Positions 8,882 to 19,090 of a stretch of DNA of 20,380 nt are shown one piece after another. Every line of letters starts with the position of its first letter. Within the stretch, counting starts at the first letter, position 1. The translations under genes and the position numbers were made by a program. Source of the DNA: Choristocarpus tenellus KU-1152 (lineage: Eukaryota; Phaeophyceae). The notes under the pieces are model-generated. The model saw only the letters and a program-made list of their open reading frames with translations. It ran no database searches and was not told the origin of the DNA. The DNA is taken from assembly GCA_964200185.2 (NCBI GenBank), contig CAXNAD020000399.1, positions 1 to 20,380 on the forward strand, written 5' to 3'.

Positions 8882-11800
8882 ATGGACTCTTGGGTCTCGA
8901 CCTCTTTTCCTGACCAAAAGCCAGAGTGGCCGGCAGCCAATATGGAGAAAAACACTCCTGCTGATACAGAGCGCTATACTGCTGGACTATGGGCTCTTTT
9001 CCACATTTTGAGCCTCAACCAATTTTCAGGAGGGCCAAATCCACTGCAGGTAATGGAGGGAATTCACTCATTTGTGGACAAGTTCTTCATGTGAGTACAA
9101 CTTCCCCTGGTCCTACATGCACCTCTCTCTTCCTTCATCCACCCCCCTACACCCCCTGGCCATTTTTCACCACCCCTGCATTCTACGGGTCTGGTGTGGC
9201 ATGCTATCCCAAAGTTTAGTTGTGCACGTGTATGTCTGTGTGTATATTTTTATTTTCATTCTTGTGTATGGATTGCACCTTCAGAGCTGTTCTTACTTAA
9301 AGCAAAGCTCAAAGATAAAAGATGAAATCATGTTGAAGCCCCCTTCAAGTTGTTGGATATATTTTGATTTGGGTTCCTCTTCCATTACAGAATTCTGTTT
9401 ACAAGGCATCGAATCTACTCGACTAGACTATGCTTCTACCATTTTTGAATCCCTGGCATGTATGATGTACTACGACCCATCTGTACGAGGCTATGCGCCT
9501 TTTGCAACCTACTTGCAATGTACTGAGTTTTCCTGTCCGTTTTTGTGTTTGAATTTGTGCACAGTGTATTCCTGCTGGGTTACCATTATGAACAAGGTGT
9601 CGTTGTCTGACCTTTCTTACTGTAGTGATCTGTAGGGAGAAGAACCAAATTAGTCAAAGCGCAACTTGACCAATCTCAGGGCTATCAATCTTGGAGGGCA
9701 AACCCTTGTGTCTTTGTACCTCCTGTTTTGAGGGAGGACATAGAACTAAAGAGGGAAGAGATTGTGCAGTCAAGGTTCAACCCTGCTCTGTGAGTTTGAG
9801 GCTGATCTATATAGAATGCTGTGCTCGTAAACGTTCACCTGCCTGTGTTCCATAGGGGGATCTTGTCTTTTGATAGTGTGCTGATTAGTGACAGTCTGCC
9901 TGGTCTCTCTTGCAAAATATTACGTCTGCAATCATTTTCATAGTGTTGGGACAATCGAATGACATTTTCTACTGAAGACATTCTTTGATATGGAACTGAG
10001 GAATTTTTATTTAATTTTTTTAGTATTTCTAGGTGTTCTATGTTTTAGTAGAATTTGAAGCCTGTTTTTTTGTTAGAGTGCTTGTTACTGCACAATATAG
10101 GAATGGGGTTAGGAGTTGACATACTTTAATCAGGGTGTTTGTGGCACAATAGACTGTGGGCACACAAGATCATTGTTCCAAGGAGAAGTGTCTTGGTTTA
10201 GTGGTGTTTTCTCCAAATCAAAACAGAAAAGAACATGCTTGCAAATTTGTTGAGGTAAAAGTTTGTGTTTGGCGCGATATTTCACCTATACTTTGATAAG
10301 ATCAGGATGTGGTATAATATGTATACAATGTGTAGATGTTGTGGTGATGCCATGTCCCCTGAGATACCCTCTGTAGTACACACGTTTGTTTCCCTCATAT
10401 CTTTCCCCCCCCGAGTAATTATTATTGAATTAATTATTATTGAACTAATTATTATTGAATTAATTATTATTGAATTAATTATTATTGAATTAATTATTAT
10501 TGAACTAATTATTATTGAATTAATTATTATTGAAGGAAACCAACTATTGTTTGAGGTATTGTTTTTTTCAATCCCTGTCCTTCCTTATCCTGACAATCCT
10601 GCAGGTGTGAGGTTTGTCGAGTACACTTCCTAGAGATGTATGATAAGTGTGAAAATGGTCGGTGTAGGATCTACAACTTCGGTGGTGATGATGTTTGGTA
10701 TCAAAGGAAGCGAGCTGAGATGGGGTTGAATCTGAGAAGAGGAGTGGATGGGGCTGGTGGGGTAGCAGGTGGTGGGATGGAGACTGTGGCGGGGAGGGGG
10801 AAGGGGGAGAAGGAGCTGGCTCTATGGGTTTGGCGAGTGCACAACGCAGTCAATGTACGCCTGGCGGAGGAGGATGGCATTGCTGAGGAACAGCTTCACC
10901 TGTAAGATGTACTAAAATATTTTACTCTGATTGGTGTTTTTCAAATAGATGCTTCTGAGTGTACAGCAGCGTTGTCATCATCCAATTACAAGTTTGTGCC
11001 TCTGGTGGTACAAGTAAGTTGACTTGACTATGAGGAGATATTTGGTGCTTGTATGAAGAGAGTTCTTGTGGTGATTCTCATGTCTACAGTGCATGCAGTG
11101 CATCATTGGGGAAGGGAGAATGGAAGAACATGAAGAGCAACCGATTCTTGATATATTTTTTGTCCTAGGTGTGGTGACAGGACAGTGTGGTCTCAGCCTG
11201 GGTAGGGTTGAAGTTCTCCAACAAGGTGGCGGAACTGTTTTTGCATGCTTAAGACTTGAGTGGGCAATGAACAAGGCAGACACGAAGCAGTCATTACACT
11301 ATATCCATTCAGTAGTAGATGTATGATAATATTTAAAACTATTAATAGAATGATTCAAAACTATTAATGGAACGATATATTCAAAACCCTTGATAGAATG
11401 ATTCAAAACTATTAATAGAATGAACCTTTTTTTGTTCAACTTACATAACTTGCGCATCATTATTGTGCTTCCTTAGGCCTCTCCCCTTCTCCCCCCCCAT
11501 CAAATTACTTTTCATTTTGTCCCCTCTTTAATTCAACCCTCACTGTGCACAGGAGAATGTGGCCAAAATCACAGGACTGCCCAAACTGCTGGAAGGCAGT
11601 GGACAATGACACCAAGACGCCGGTGTGGGATGAGTACGAGGTCTATCGCTTTCTTCTGCACCAGTACTTGTGTAGTACCAACACTCACCAGGAGCATGGG
11701 CGACTTAGAAGTGAGATTAGGACCAGGAAGCAAGTTAACATACGTGGGAGTGTGTGGGATGCAGGGCTTCTCCTATGTATCCTTGCTGTTGTTGGCATGT

Positions 11801-12156
11801 GGTTTCGGAGTTGGCGTACTTCTAGAGGATTGGGTCATGAAAAGAAGCGGGCAGACAGTGGTCTGCACTGTCGCCACCAACAGACTAATGGCTCCTCTGA
11901 AAGGGTGGAGAAAGGGTGGGCAACCATTGGTAGGAGGTGGTTAGGCGGGATGTCAAGGACTAAGCCTGCAGCGGTGATACATGATGATGATGAGGGTATT
12001 GTGGAGTTTGCAGCAGGGGATACAACTCTTGCAGGCCCGGAGCCTGGATTGGGACTTATGCGATCAAGGGGAAGATTTTCGGGTTTTGCAGGCTGTGACG
12101 ATGTTCGAGGTAGAGTTGATGGAGTTGATCGAGGGAATTGGAGGAATCCTCCTTGA
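8882..12156 (+). CDS. QSOX: Quiescin-type (QSOX) sulfhydryl oxidase, ERV domain plus membrane anchor
   Basis: Exons join(8882..9090, 10605..10901, 11553..12156), all joined in phase 2, about 369 residues from the ATG at 8882. The ERV/QSOX signatures appear in order: YTAGLWALFHILSL (32-45), a helix MEGIHSFVDKFF, then the redox-active CEVC at 71-74 followed by RVHFLEMY, LALWVWRVHNAVNVRLA (141-156, the FAD-binding His-Asn motif), MWPKSQDCPNC with the second CxxC at 178-181, and WDEYEVYRFLLHQYL. A hydrophobic helix (~237-253) followed by Arg residues fits the membrane anchor of QSOX. The enzyme oxidises thiols to disulfides in secretory proteins, passing electrons through FAD to oxygen. A Gly-rich insert (~115-135) precedes the HN motif. 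QSOX normally starts with a signal peptide and thioredoxin domains; none is seen here, so the gene may start upstream (possible acceptor at 8868) or be shortened. The last ~100 residues are low-complexity, and the C-terminal end is uncertain. Confidence 0.85.
9091..10604 (+). other. 1,514-base intron 1 of the sulfhydryl oxidase gene
   Basis: Donor GTGAGT at 9091 and acceptor CCTGCAG ending 10604 join FVDKFF to the CEVC motif exactly as the family requires. Inside lie a long open frame continuing from the exon to 9635 in another frame (see findings), T-rich DNA, and the 15-bp repeat at 10418-10534. A CAG/GTAATG at 9050 looks like an earlier donor, but the reading frame beyond it encodes conserved QSOX sequence, so it is not used for the main product. 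Confidence 0.8.
10418..10534. repeat. 15-bp minisatellite, about 7.8 copies
   Basis: Unit ATTATTATTGAATTA, seven full copies plus a 12-base partial copy, with two copies carrying GAACTA in place of GAATTA. It lies in intron 1 of the oxidase gene, about 70 bases before the acceptor, and is preceded by a run of cytosines. The unit length is a multiple of three, so it reads open as repeated IIIEL, but the frame is not part of a supported protein. Confidence 0.95.
10902..11552 (+). other. 651-base intron 2 of the sulfhydryl oxidase gene
   Basis: Donor GTAAGA at 10902 and acceptor GTGCACAG ending 11552; splicing restores a Leu codon just before the WPKSQDCPNC motif. It contains the 22-bp tandem repeat and a C/T-rich stretch before the acceptor. 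Nothing else is recognised. Confidence 0.8.
11335..11426. repeat. 22-bp tandem repeat, four copies
   Basis: Copies start at 11335, 11357, 11383 and 11405. The unit is close to AAAACTATTAATAGAATG plus ATTC. Copy 2 has a 4-base insertion and copy 3 is the most diverged. It lies in intron 2 of the oxidase gene. Confidence 0.9.
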
Positions 12157-13289
12157 TCCTGAATCTAAGATCTTTATTTAATGGATGAGGTATGCTTGTG
12201 TTACTCATGCCCCCCCTTGTTAAGTTGCACATTTTGTATAGTTACGAATTAGATGGTTTTATTAACCTAAGATCATGGTTTATTGCAATCGAATTGATTG
12301 GGTCACCTCATGCTGTGTTGTAATGATGGGACCCAGTGCGGGTAGCAGGAGTTCCTCCTACTACTCGTAGCGATAGTTTAGGGTCAGAGGTTTTGTTTTA
12401 TTCATTGCTAATATTTCTTGGAAAAATCATGGTGTTGGTAAGCATATAAATAGTTACTGTACAGAATAGTGTTTTGATCTTCCACATGGTCCTACTCCTG
12501 TCATGCTCATTGTGCTTTTTGTGAGGGGTGTGCATTGAGTTTGACCTGGTGCACATGATTTTTTTGAGTTTGGACTTGTACTTTTTCACTGATGATTTTT
12601 TGATCCTGTGATGAAATTGGATGACAACTACAATGGAAAGTTCGTGCTTGAAGGTATGAACTCGTGAGGACAAGCCCTGTCTACATCATCTTGGTCTCTT
12701 TCTTTCTAAGCCTCCAAGACAATGCCTGCACTCTTGGTGTCAAAGATTAATGTATCGCATTTTCACCATGTTACATTAAATAAAATGCACAATTACACAT
12801 GTAACAGTGTTACACATCCGGGTTGAAGAACCTTGTAAAAGGAATAGGATTGATACGAACGAGACAGCACTACTTTTTCCAAGGTTAATTTAATGGTCAA
12901 AACACCTGAGTAATCCCTTCAGAGGAGACTCTACTACATCACACAGCGGAAGCAACAGCAGTTTTCTCCATAGCCCTCAGATTGTGGATGTGCGTTGGAC
13001 TTGCAATTGGACACTGTTTCTATGAAGCAGCAAGACAAGAGTACAAGAATATTTCGTGCACAACTTTGTTGGTTCATTGTGAGAATACAAATGCACTCCC
13101 TCTAGTAGTGCCTGACCAGTTTACCTGTCTACATGCATGCATGTAAGAGGTTGGGTACACAGCAAATAGTCATTTGGATGGCCCACCAACCGCCTCACTA
13201 TGAGGAATAAGTCTTCTTTCCTCCTTTCTGCCCGATTCAATCTATTTCCATGCCTACTGTACCTTACGGACCCTACTAGTTCCTTAACC
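12157..13289. other. Convergent intergenic region and 3' UTRs
   Basis: The oxidase gene (+) and SmD3 (-) converge here. A + strand AATAAA at 12779-12784 could end the oxidase transcript. A small hairpin (AGGAG/CTCCT near 12349) and a self-complementary ATGCATGCAT around 13134 are the only structures noticed. No further gene is supported. Confidence 0.5.
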
Positions 13290-14349
13290 TCATGTACTCT
13301 TTCCGGCTTTCTTTCCCTTTTTGAAGCTTCCAGTTCCCTTTCCTGATGCTTCGTCCTTCTTTTTCATCTTCTGCACAGGCTTGAATACTGGTGCATTCTT
13401 CAATACATCTGGGAGGACTATCAGCTTCACATGACTGCCTCGCAGATACACCTGTTCCAGTTTACTCACACGACCGTCTCTGCCAGTCATTGTAACTGAG
13501 TCGAGAACCAGTAGGCACGAATCGAGGTCGATACAGCACGGGGGATGGACAGCACAGGAAGAGCTTCATTTGCTGCTAAAACGCGGATGGGAAAGGTATC
13601 TAGTGTTTGTCGTTACATTACTGTTAATGGAATACAAGGGGTTTGCATCGACAAAACAAGTGTGGTTCCTGGACATAGCAGCTAACATTATATCGAGAGA
13701 TTTGTTCAACTTATTAGATAACACGTGATCATTGTGTTGTTGCTAGCGTTCAAAATCGCCTTCAACAGGATCTCAAGGGCTCAGCCACACTACATTCCCT
13801 GTCGTAGGAACACCGCATCATCTCCACATCCTGGAAGCAACCGCTGTTTTCCTCCGCGACAAACTTATCTCTTCTCCAGTCTCCTGTACGCGTTAAAGGT
13901 CTCCGCATTTCACCCTTTCGCCGCTTGGAAGGGCATTAGGCTCACCTCCAGTCATGAAGCAGTTCATTGTGTCTTCGGCTTCATCCAAATGTCCCCGATA
14001 AACCTCCCCATTTTTCAACTCCACAGTGACACCATGCCCTTCTCCCTCATGGAGGAGCTTGATTGGGACTCCTACAGCTGTAAGTTGTCAATAAATTGTG
14101 GAGGAAGGTGAGGGGGTTGGTACAAGCGAAAGGACGGAGGCAAATAGTCAGCCACACAGTCCCACTCCATGTCCGCAGAGGCATGAGGTAAATCGAATTT
14201 AGAAATGAGCGATAGCGTACTTATGCGAGAGTCGGCGAAGCTTGTGCTTCACTTCGATGCAAGGCAATGACTAGTCAGAGAATCCGGACGTACTGATGGG
14301 GAAGTATGTGAAGGTCACAGCCAAAAGGTTCCTAGCACTCACCAGCCAT
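13290..14349 (-). CDS. SNRPD3: Small nuclear ribonucleoprotein SmD3
   Basis: Three exons on the minus strand, 14349..14343, 14077..13946, 13495..13290, with introns of 265 and 450 bases (donors GTGAGT and GTGAGC) and matching phases, giving 114 residues. Exon 1 holds only ATG GCT G. The Sm1 motif covers [19 protein letters not shown] through MNC (about 4-42) with the RNA-contacting Asn at 41; Sm2 is [20 protein letters not shown] (61-80). The sequence tracks SmD3 rather than other Sm or LSm proteins ([17 protein letters not shown]). SmD3 is one of seven proteins forming the ring on U1, U2, U4 and U5 snRNAs. The tail is Lys/Gly-rich ([20 protein letters not shown]) and lacks the Arg-Gly repeats seen in animal SmD3. 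It is transcribed divergently from the glycine oxidase gene. Confidence 0.95.
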
Positions 14350-14968
14350 GATACCCGCCCAACCCCAGGTCAAAGCACTCAAATTCGCTTCGAAGTAATT
14401 TCCTGAGATTTCTACTTGAACTCTGTGATGAACAATCCTCTTGTGATGTTGGTGGATGGGTTCTGAGTGCTTGCCTTCAGGTAGCAGGTGGGTTTGTGTG
14501 AGGATTAATAGATTGTGGACCAACCAAAAGAGTGGACTGCTCTTGCAAACTTGGCACTCCCTTGTAACTCTATCGAAATGCTGAAGTGTTTCTATCCCAG
14601 TACTGTACCAGTCTTCCCTATTTGTTCTAACGGGTCAGAGTGGATGAAAAAAATGGCTAGAAAAAGAGGTCAAAGTTGGGGGTTGGGTGTGATGGGTCTT
14701 CACTCCAAAGTATATTTTTCGTGCAACCAGTGTGGGATGACGCGCGGTTGTCACGCCGATATTTACAGGACATCGCACCAACCAACACAACCAGCACCGA
14801 CGATTAGCAGGCAGGTAACATTGGTAGGCCCTTGAAGTCTTATCCGATGCCTGTTTGCAACTTGTGCAGGAAATTGTAAGTTGCTTTTCCTGCGGTGTGT
14901 TTGGAGTGAAAACCTAGAGTTGGAACCAGCTACTCGACGTTCAAGCTGTCGCCAAGTCTTGCTGCAAC
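14350..14968. promoter_or_regulatory. Divergent promoter region of SmD3 (-) and the glycine oxidase-like gene (+)
   Basis: The 619 bases between the two start codons must contain both 5' UTRs and promoters if these starts are right. No TATA box or named element is evident. A GCAG/GTAACA donor-like site at 14814 followed by TTGTGCAG ending 14870 would allow a short 5' UTR intron, unproven. Confidence 0.5.
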
Positions 14969-16529
14969 ATGAGTCGTCGTCGTGGTTTTCTCCTGCTGGC
15001 AACGGGTCTTTCGCTTGGGTGCGTTGGGGAGCTCGCTGATGCATTCTTCTCTTCACCGCGTTTGGAATCTTGCAATCACTGTGGTGCCAGGGCGACTTTT
15101 CAGAGCCAAGCTACTTCGAGCACCGTACCCAATGTACGGGATCTATACATGACATCCCCTGGTGTGCTCCGCATCCCCAAGGATGTTGTGGTGATAGGAG
15201 GTGGTCTAGCAGGGCTCTCTACTGCCCTAGAGCTTGCCAAGCGTGGGAGGCAAGTGACGGTATTGTCACGCGACCACACCGAGGCGGCAGCAGAGGCGGC
15301 AGGGGGCATGATTGCACCCCAAGCAGAGCGTCTGCCAACAGGTCGCTACCTCGACCTCTGTCTGGCGAGCAGAGCCATGTATGCAGACTGGGTCGCTAGC
15401 ATCGAGTCGATCGCGAGCTTCGGGGGACCTAAAGAAGAAACGCACTTTTGGAGCTCGGGGGGCTTCATATCCCCAGCCTTCGAAGGCGATGCCGTGCACA
15501 CATGGACCCCACCTCCTGAGGGTGGCCAGGCACATTGGCTGGACAGGGTCCAGGTGAGACTGGATCATTATTGTACCCGACATTGCTTTATTGGTTGTTT
15601 TGGCAATTTCATTTTGAAGACAACAGTAGCTACTGGGTCATTAACTGTAAGATATTCGTCAGATTCTTCGAAAGTTTGACCCTGCCACGCCCACATCCAA
15701 TACCATATATATATTTCTTTCTGTCAATGCAGGCGTTGGAAATGGAGCCGACGCTCTCGCCAGAGGTGGAAGGGGCTTGGTGGTTTCCACAGGATATGAG
15801 TGTTGATGCCCAGCGAATGTTTCGTGTATTGGAGAAGGCTTGCCTCAAGGCAGGAGTAGAAGTTCTCGAGGGGTAAGGACAACTAGTTCTTGGTGTGTTT
15901 TCTGGTAGCTGCAGAGTACCAAAGAGTCCTATGTTTGGGCCTTGGAGTATTTTTCACTCAACTCTTCATCGTAACTTAATGTGACCTTTCCAATATCCAG
16001 TGCGTCTGAAGTTCAACAAGGCCGTAGTGCTTGAAGTAGAATACTCGCAACTTGAAGAGTTGGAAAAGACCCAAACTTATAATAATTCCCCTCCCCCATA
16101 CAATTTCAAGTGTTCACTTGCATAAAGTGGTGGCTCACCATTCTCTGTACCACCCCTTTGATAAAGAGTGAAACCTAGAGGGGAGTCGATTTTGGACCAT
16201 TCAAGTTGTAAGGGTTGTAAGGGTTTTTTTGAACATTGTACAATACACGTCATGCCCATGCCTGAAATGCAGGTAACTTCCCTGAGGAGGGTGTGGCTGT
16301 GGAGGATAAAATGATCGGTAAAATTACGCTCAGTGCCCTCCACAGTGCTCAAAGCACATAAAGCACAAGGCAGTCATAGGAGACCCTAAACTCAATGATG
16401 CCCCACTCTTAGATGACATCACTCTGAAGTTATGTGGTATCAGAATTTCAGCTTGTGCCTTTTTGTTTGGTGCCTTCCCCTTTGTAGCTGTAACCAGCCT
16501 TTTGCAACTCCTCCACTCCCAACTTCGCC

Positions 16530-16561
<32 letters not shown>

Positions 16562-19042
16562 ACCTTACCTTGAACCCTCCCTCCGTGTGCAGGACCTCGG
16601 CGACCAGCCTAGTTTATGAGGAGAAAGGTTCGATGGTGGAGACTGTTGTCTTGGAAGATGGAAGGAGTTTACAGGCAAAAAGTGTGGTGGCTGCCACAGG
16701 TGCCTGGATGCGAGAGCTAATGCCAGTGCCCATGACCTCGCACAAAGGGCAGATGTTATCTCTGAGGGTGCCTGATAATTTGATGATGAGGTCTGGGCCA
16801 GGGGTCACAGCAGGGGCAGGGGTGGGGGCTGATGTTGGGGCTGGTGAGGTGGGTGTGTGCTTTGGTCATGGCCTCACTCGAGTGCTCTTTGGTGAGGGCT
16901 GCTACATCATCCCGAAGAGGGATGGGCGCATCGTTGTGGGGTCCACTGTGGAGGTGAGTGCTTGAGATGGGTGCGTCTGTGTAGGAAAGTTTCATGTGGT
17001 GGTTTTTTATCTTCATAGTGTTTACCACAGGTTTTCCTCAGGGTAACATGTGAGTTTGGCATTATCTGAGATGTGAGATTGATTGTGAGAGGAGAGGTAT
17101 AGCAAGGGTTATGCTGGGATGGCATGTAGGGCTCTGTGTGTGATGTCGTACCACATGCAAGACTCCCCACCCATGGTTATGTGTAGGCATTGGATGCTGT
17201 AGAGCATCACTAGTTGCTGTACAAAATGCTCTGTTGCGTGGTATTGATTCCTTGGGATAGGTTTCAAACTGGTGTGAAATTCGCATTTGCCTTGCCTGGC
17301 TACCTTCCCCTACCTACCATGGGAGGACTTTGCTTCTTGTCTCTGGCCTTATCAATCCCACCAATCTATGCTGTATCGTGTTCCTTCCATGGTCTATAAT
17401 GATAGTACGTTGATAGTTGATGCTTCCCTCCCCTTGTCACCCCCTGAATACACACCCATTTGCCTTGGCCTCCCTGCCAGGTGGGAGACTACACCCTGCA
17501 CAACACCCCTACTGGTCTGGAACAGATTATTAGCGCAATGGTAAAAGTGTGCCCATCCCTTGGAGGTATGTCTGTTGAGAGGACGTGGGCTGGTCTGCGC
17601 CCTGTTGCCCCGGACATGCACCCTGTTCTTGGGTCTTCGAGTCGCTGTCCAAATGTGTTTGTAGCAGGGGGGTACTGGCGAAATGGCGTTCTCCTTGCGC
17701 CCAAGGCTGCCCAGCTGGTTGCAGATGCGGTTTGTGGCACGGTGTCCCCGAAGGACCAGGAATTTTTGAGGAATTTTGGTATGGATCGATTCATGACTTC
17801 ACGGACTGGACTGCCATCAGGATTGGTGCCAACAGCTGCGAAAGGTGTAGGAGTGGAGGGGTCCATTGCTGCTGATGTACCTAAGGTAATGTCAGTGGCA
17901 TCGATGGGAAGTGGGGAAGTGGCAGCGGGTGAGGTGGAGGTAGGGACTGATGTTGATATTGATCTCAAGGCAGTGAGCGAGATTACTAGCATGCCTGCCG
18001 GGGTTTTGGGTGGGGGTTTCCAAGCGCTCTCTGGGATGAAACTTACTGATGAGGAGATGGTGTCACTGGAGCGAGCAGCGGAGGAGGTGTCGACGGGGGT
18101 AGCGGCTATGGGGGAGGTGATCTCAGCAGCACCAAGGGGTCAAGGTTTGCCTATTGAGGAGGAGGAGGAGGAGGAGGAGGAGGAGGAGGAGGAAGCTGTT
18201 CATTGGGATGATGCAGGAAGCGATGATGATGATGACTGGGAGGAGGACAATGACTGGAACATATCCATGGTTAATGTGAGGTTGACGGTATTTCTCCACA
18301 AGCACAAATTAATAGCAATGGTGATGTCATATGATTGATGGGGTTGGGGACTTTGTAGAAGAGCAACATCTACACCAATGGAATAGTCTGTATGTTGTCA
18401 GTCGACCAATGGTGTGCATTCATTCATCCTGTCGTTTTACCTGCCCCCCTTGATGTTACCGTCCCTCAACACTAAGCGAAGGAAGCTAGCTCAGAGGAGT
18501 TCTGGTATCCTTGTATTTAGTGGTGGGGAGGTCTGGTGGAGTTCCACATTGTTTTTTATTGGAAGCAGGACAATCATGTCTTGGGGCAAGGGTGATTGAT
18601 GATTGTCTATTTTTGGCATGTCAAAATCTTTTGACCTTGTTAGTTTTTTGTTTGAAGTGAGAGCTTTGCTTTGCCTCCACCCTCCCCTTCCCCTTGGTCT
18701 GAGTGTGACTCTATCCTCTATGTTGAATGTAACCTAGTGCTTGGTGTAATCCACCTCCCCACTACTACAGTGGTCTGTATTGACTCTTCCTGTCATGTGG
18801 TTCGGGTACCCTTTTCCTTGCTAAATTGATGCAGTGTGCTCTCCTGATGAATAGGGCTCTACAGTTGTTATGCTTGATGCTTATGTATATACTATTAATA
18901 TGTAACCCTTTTGCCCTTCTATGGATTCATTTTTTTGCACTCTCAATGAAGGGTGATAGTGACGAATCTTCAGATTCTTCCCTCGACACTACCACTTGCA
19001 ATAGGGAGGAGGCTCCTGTGAACGAATATCATGCCAGGTATG

Positions 19043-19090
<48 letters not shown>

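Noticed and set aside
9050-9090. CAG/GTAATG as the donor of the first QSOX exon
   Set aside because: The frame continues past it with the conserved helix MEGIHSFVDKFF, and the later donor at 9091 joins the CEVC exon in phase.
9765-9795. B-box-like GGTTCAACCC as part of a tRNA
   Set aside because: No complementary stem and no A box at the expected distance.
11606-11944. Alternative frame with a second hydrophobic stretch (FSYVSLLLLACGFGVGVLL)
   Set aside because: No donor in the right phase links it to the ERV exon; the in-frame reading already supplies a membrane helix. T-rich codons often give hydrophobic runs in two frames.
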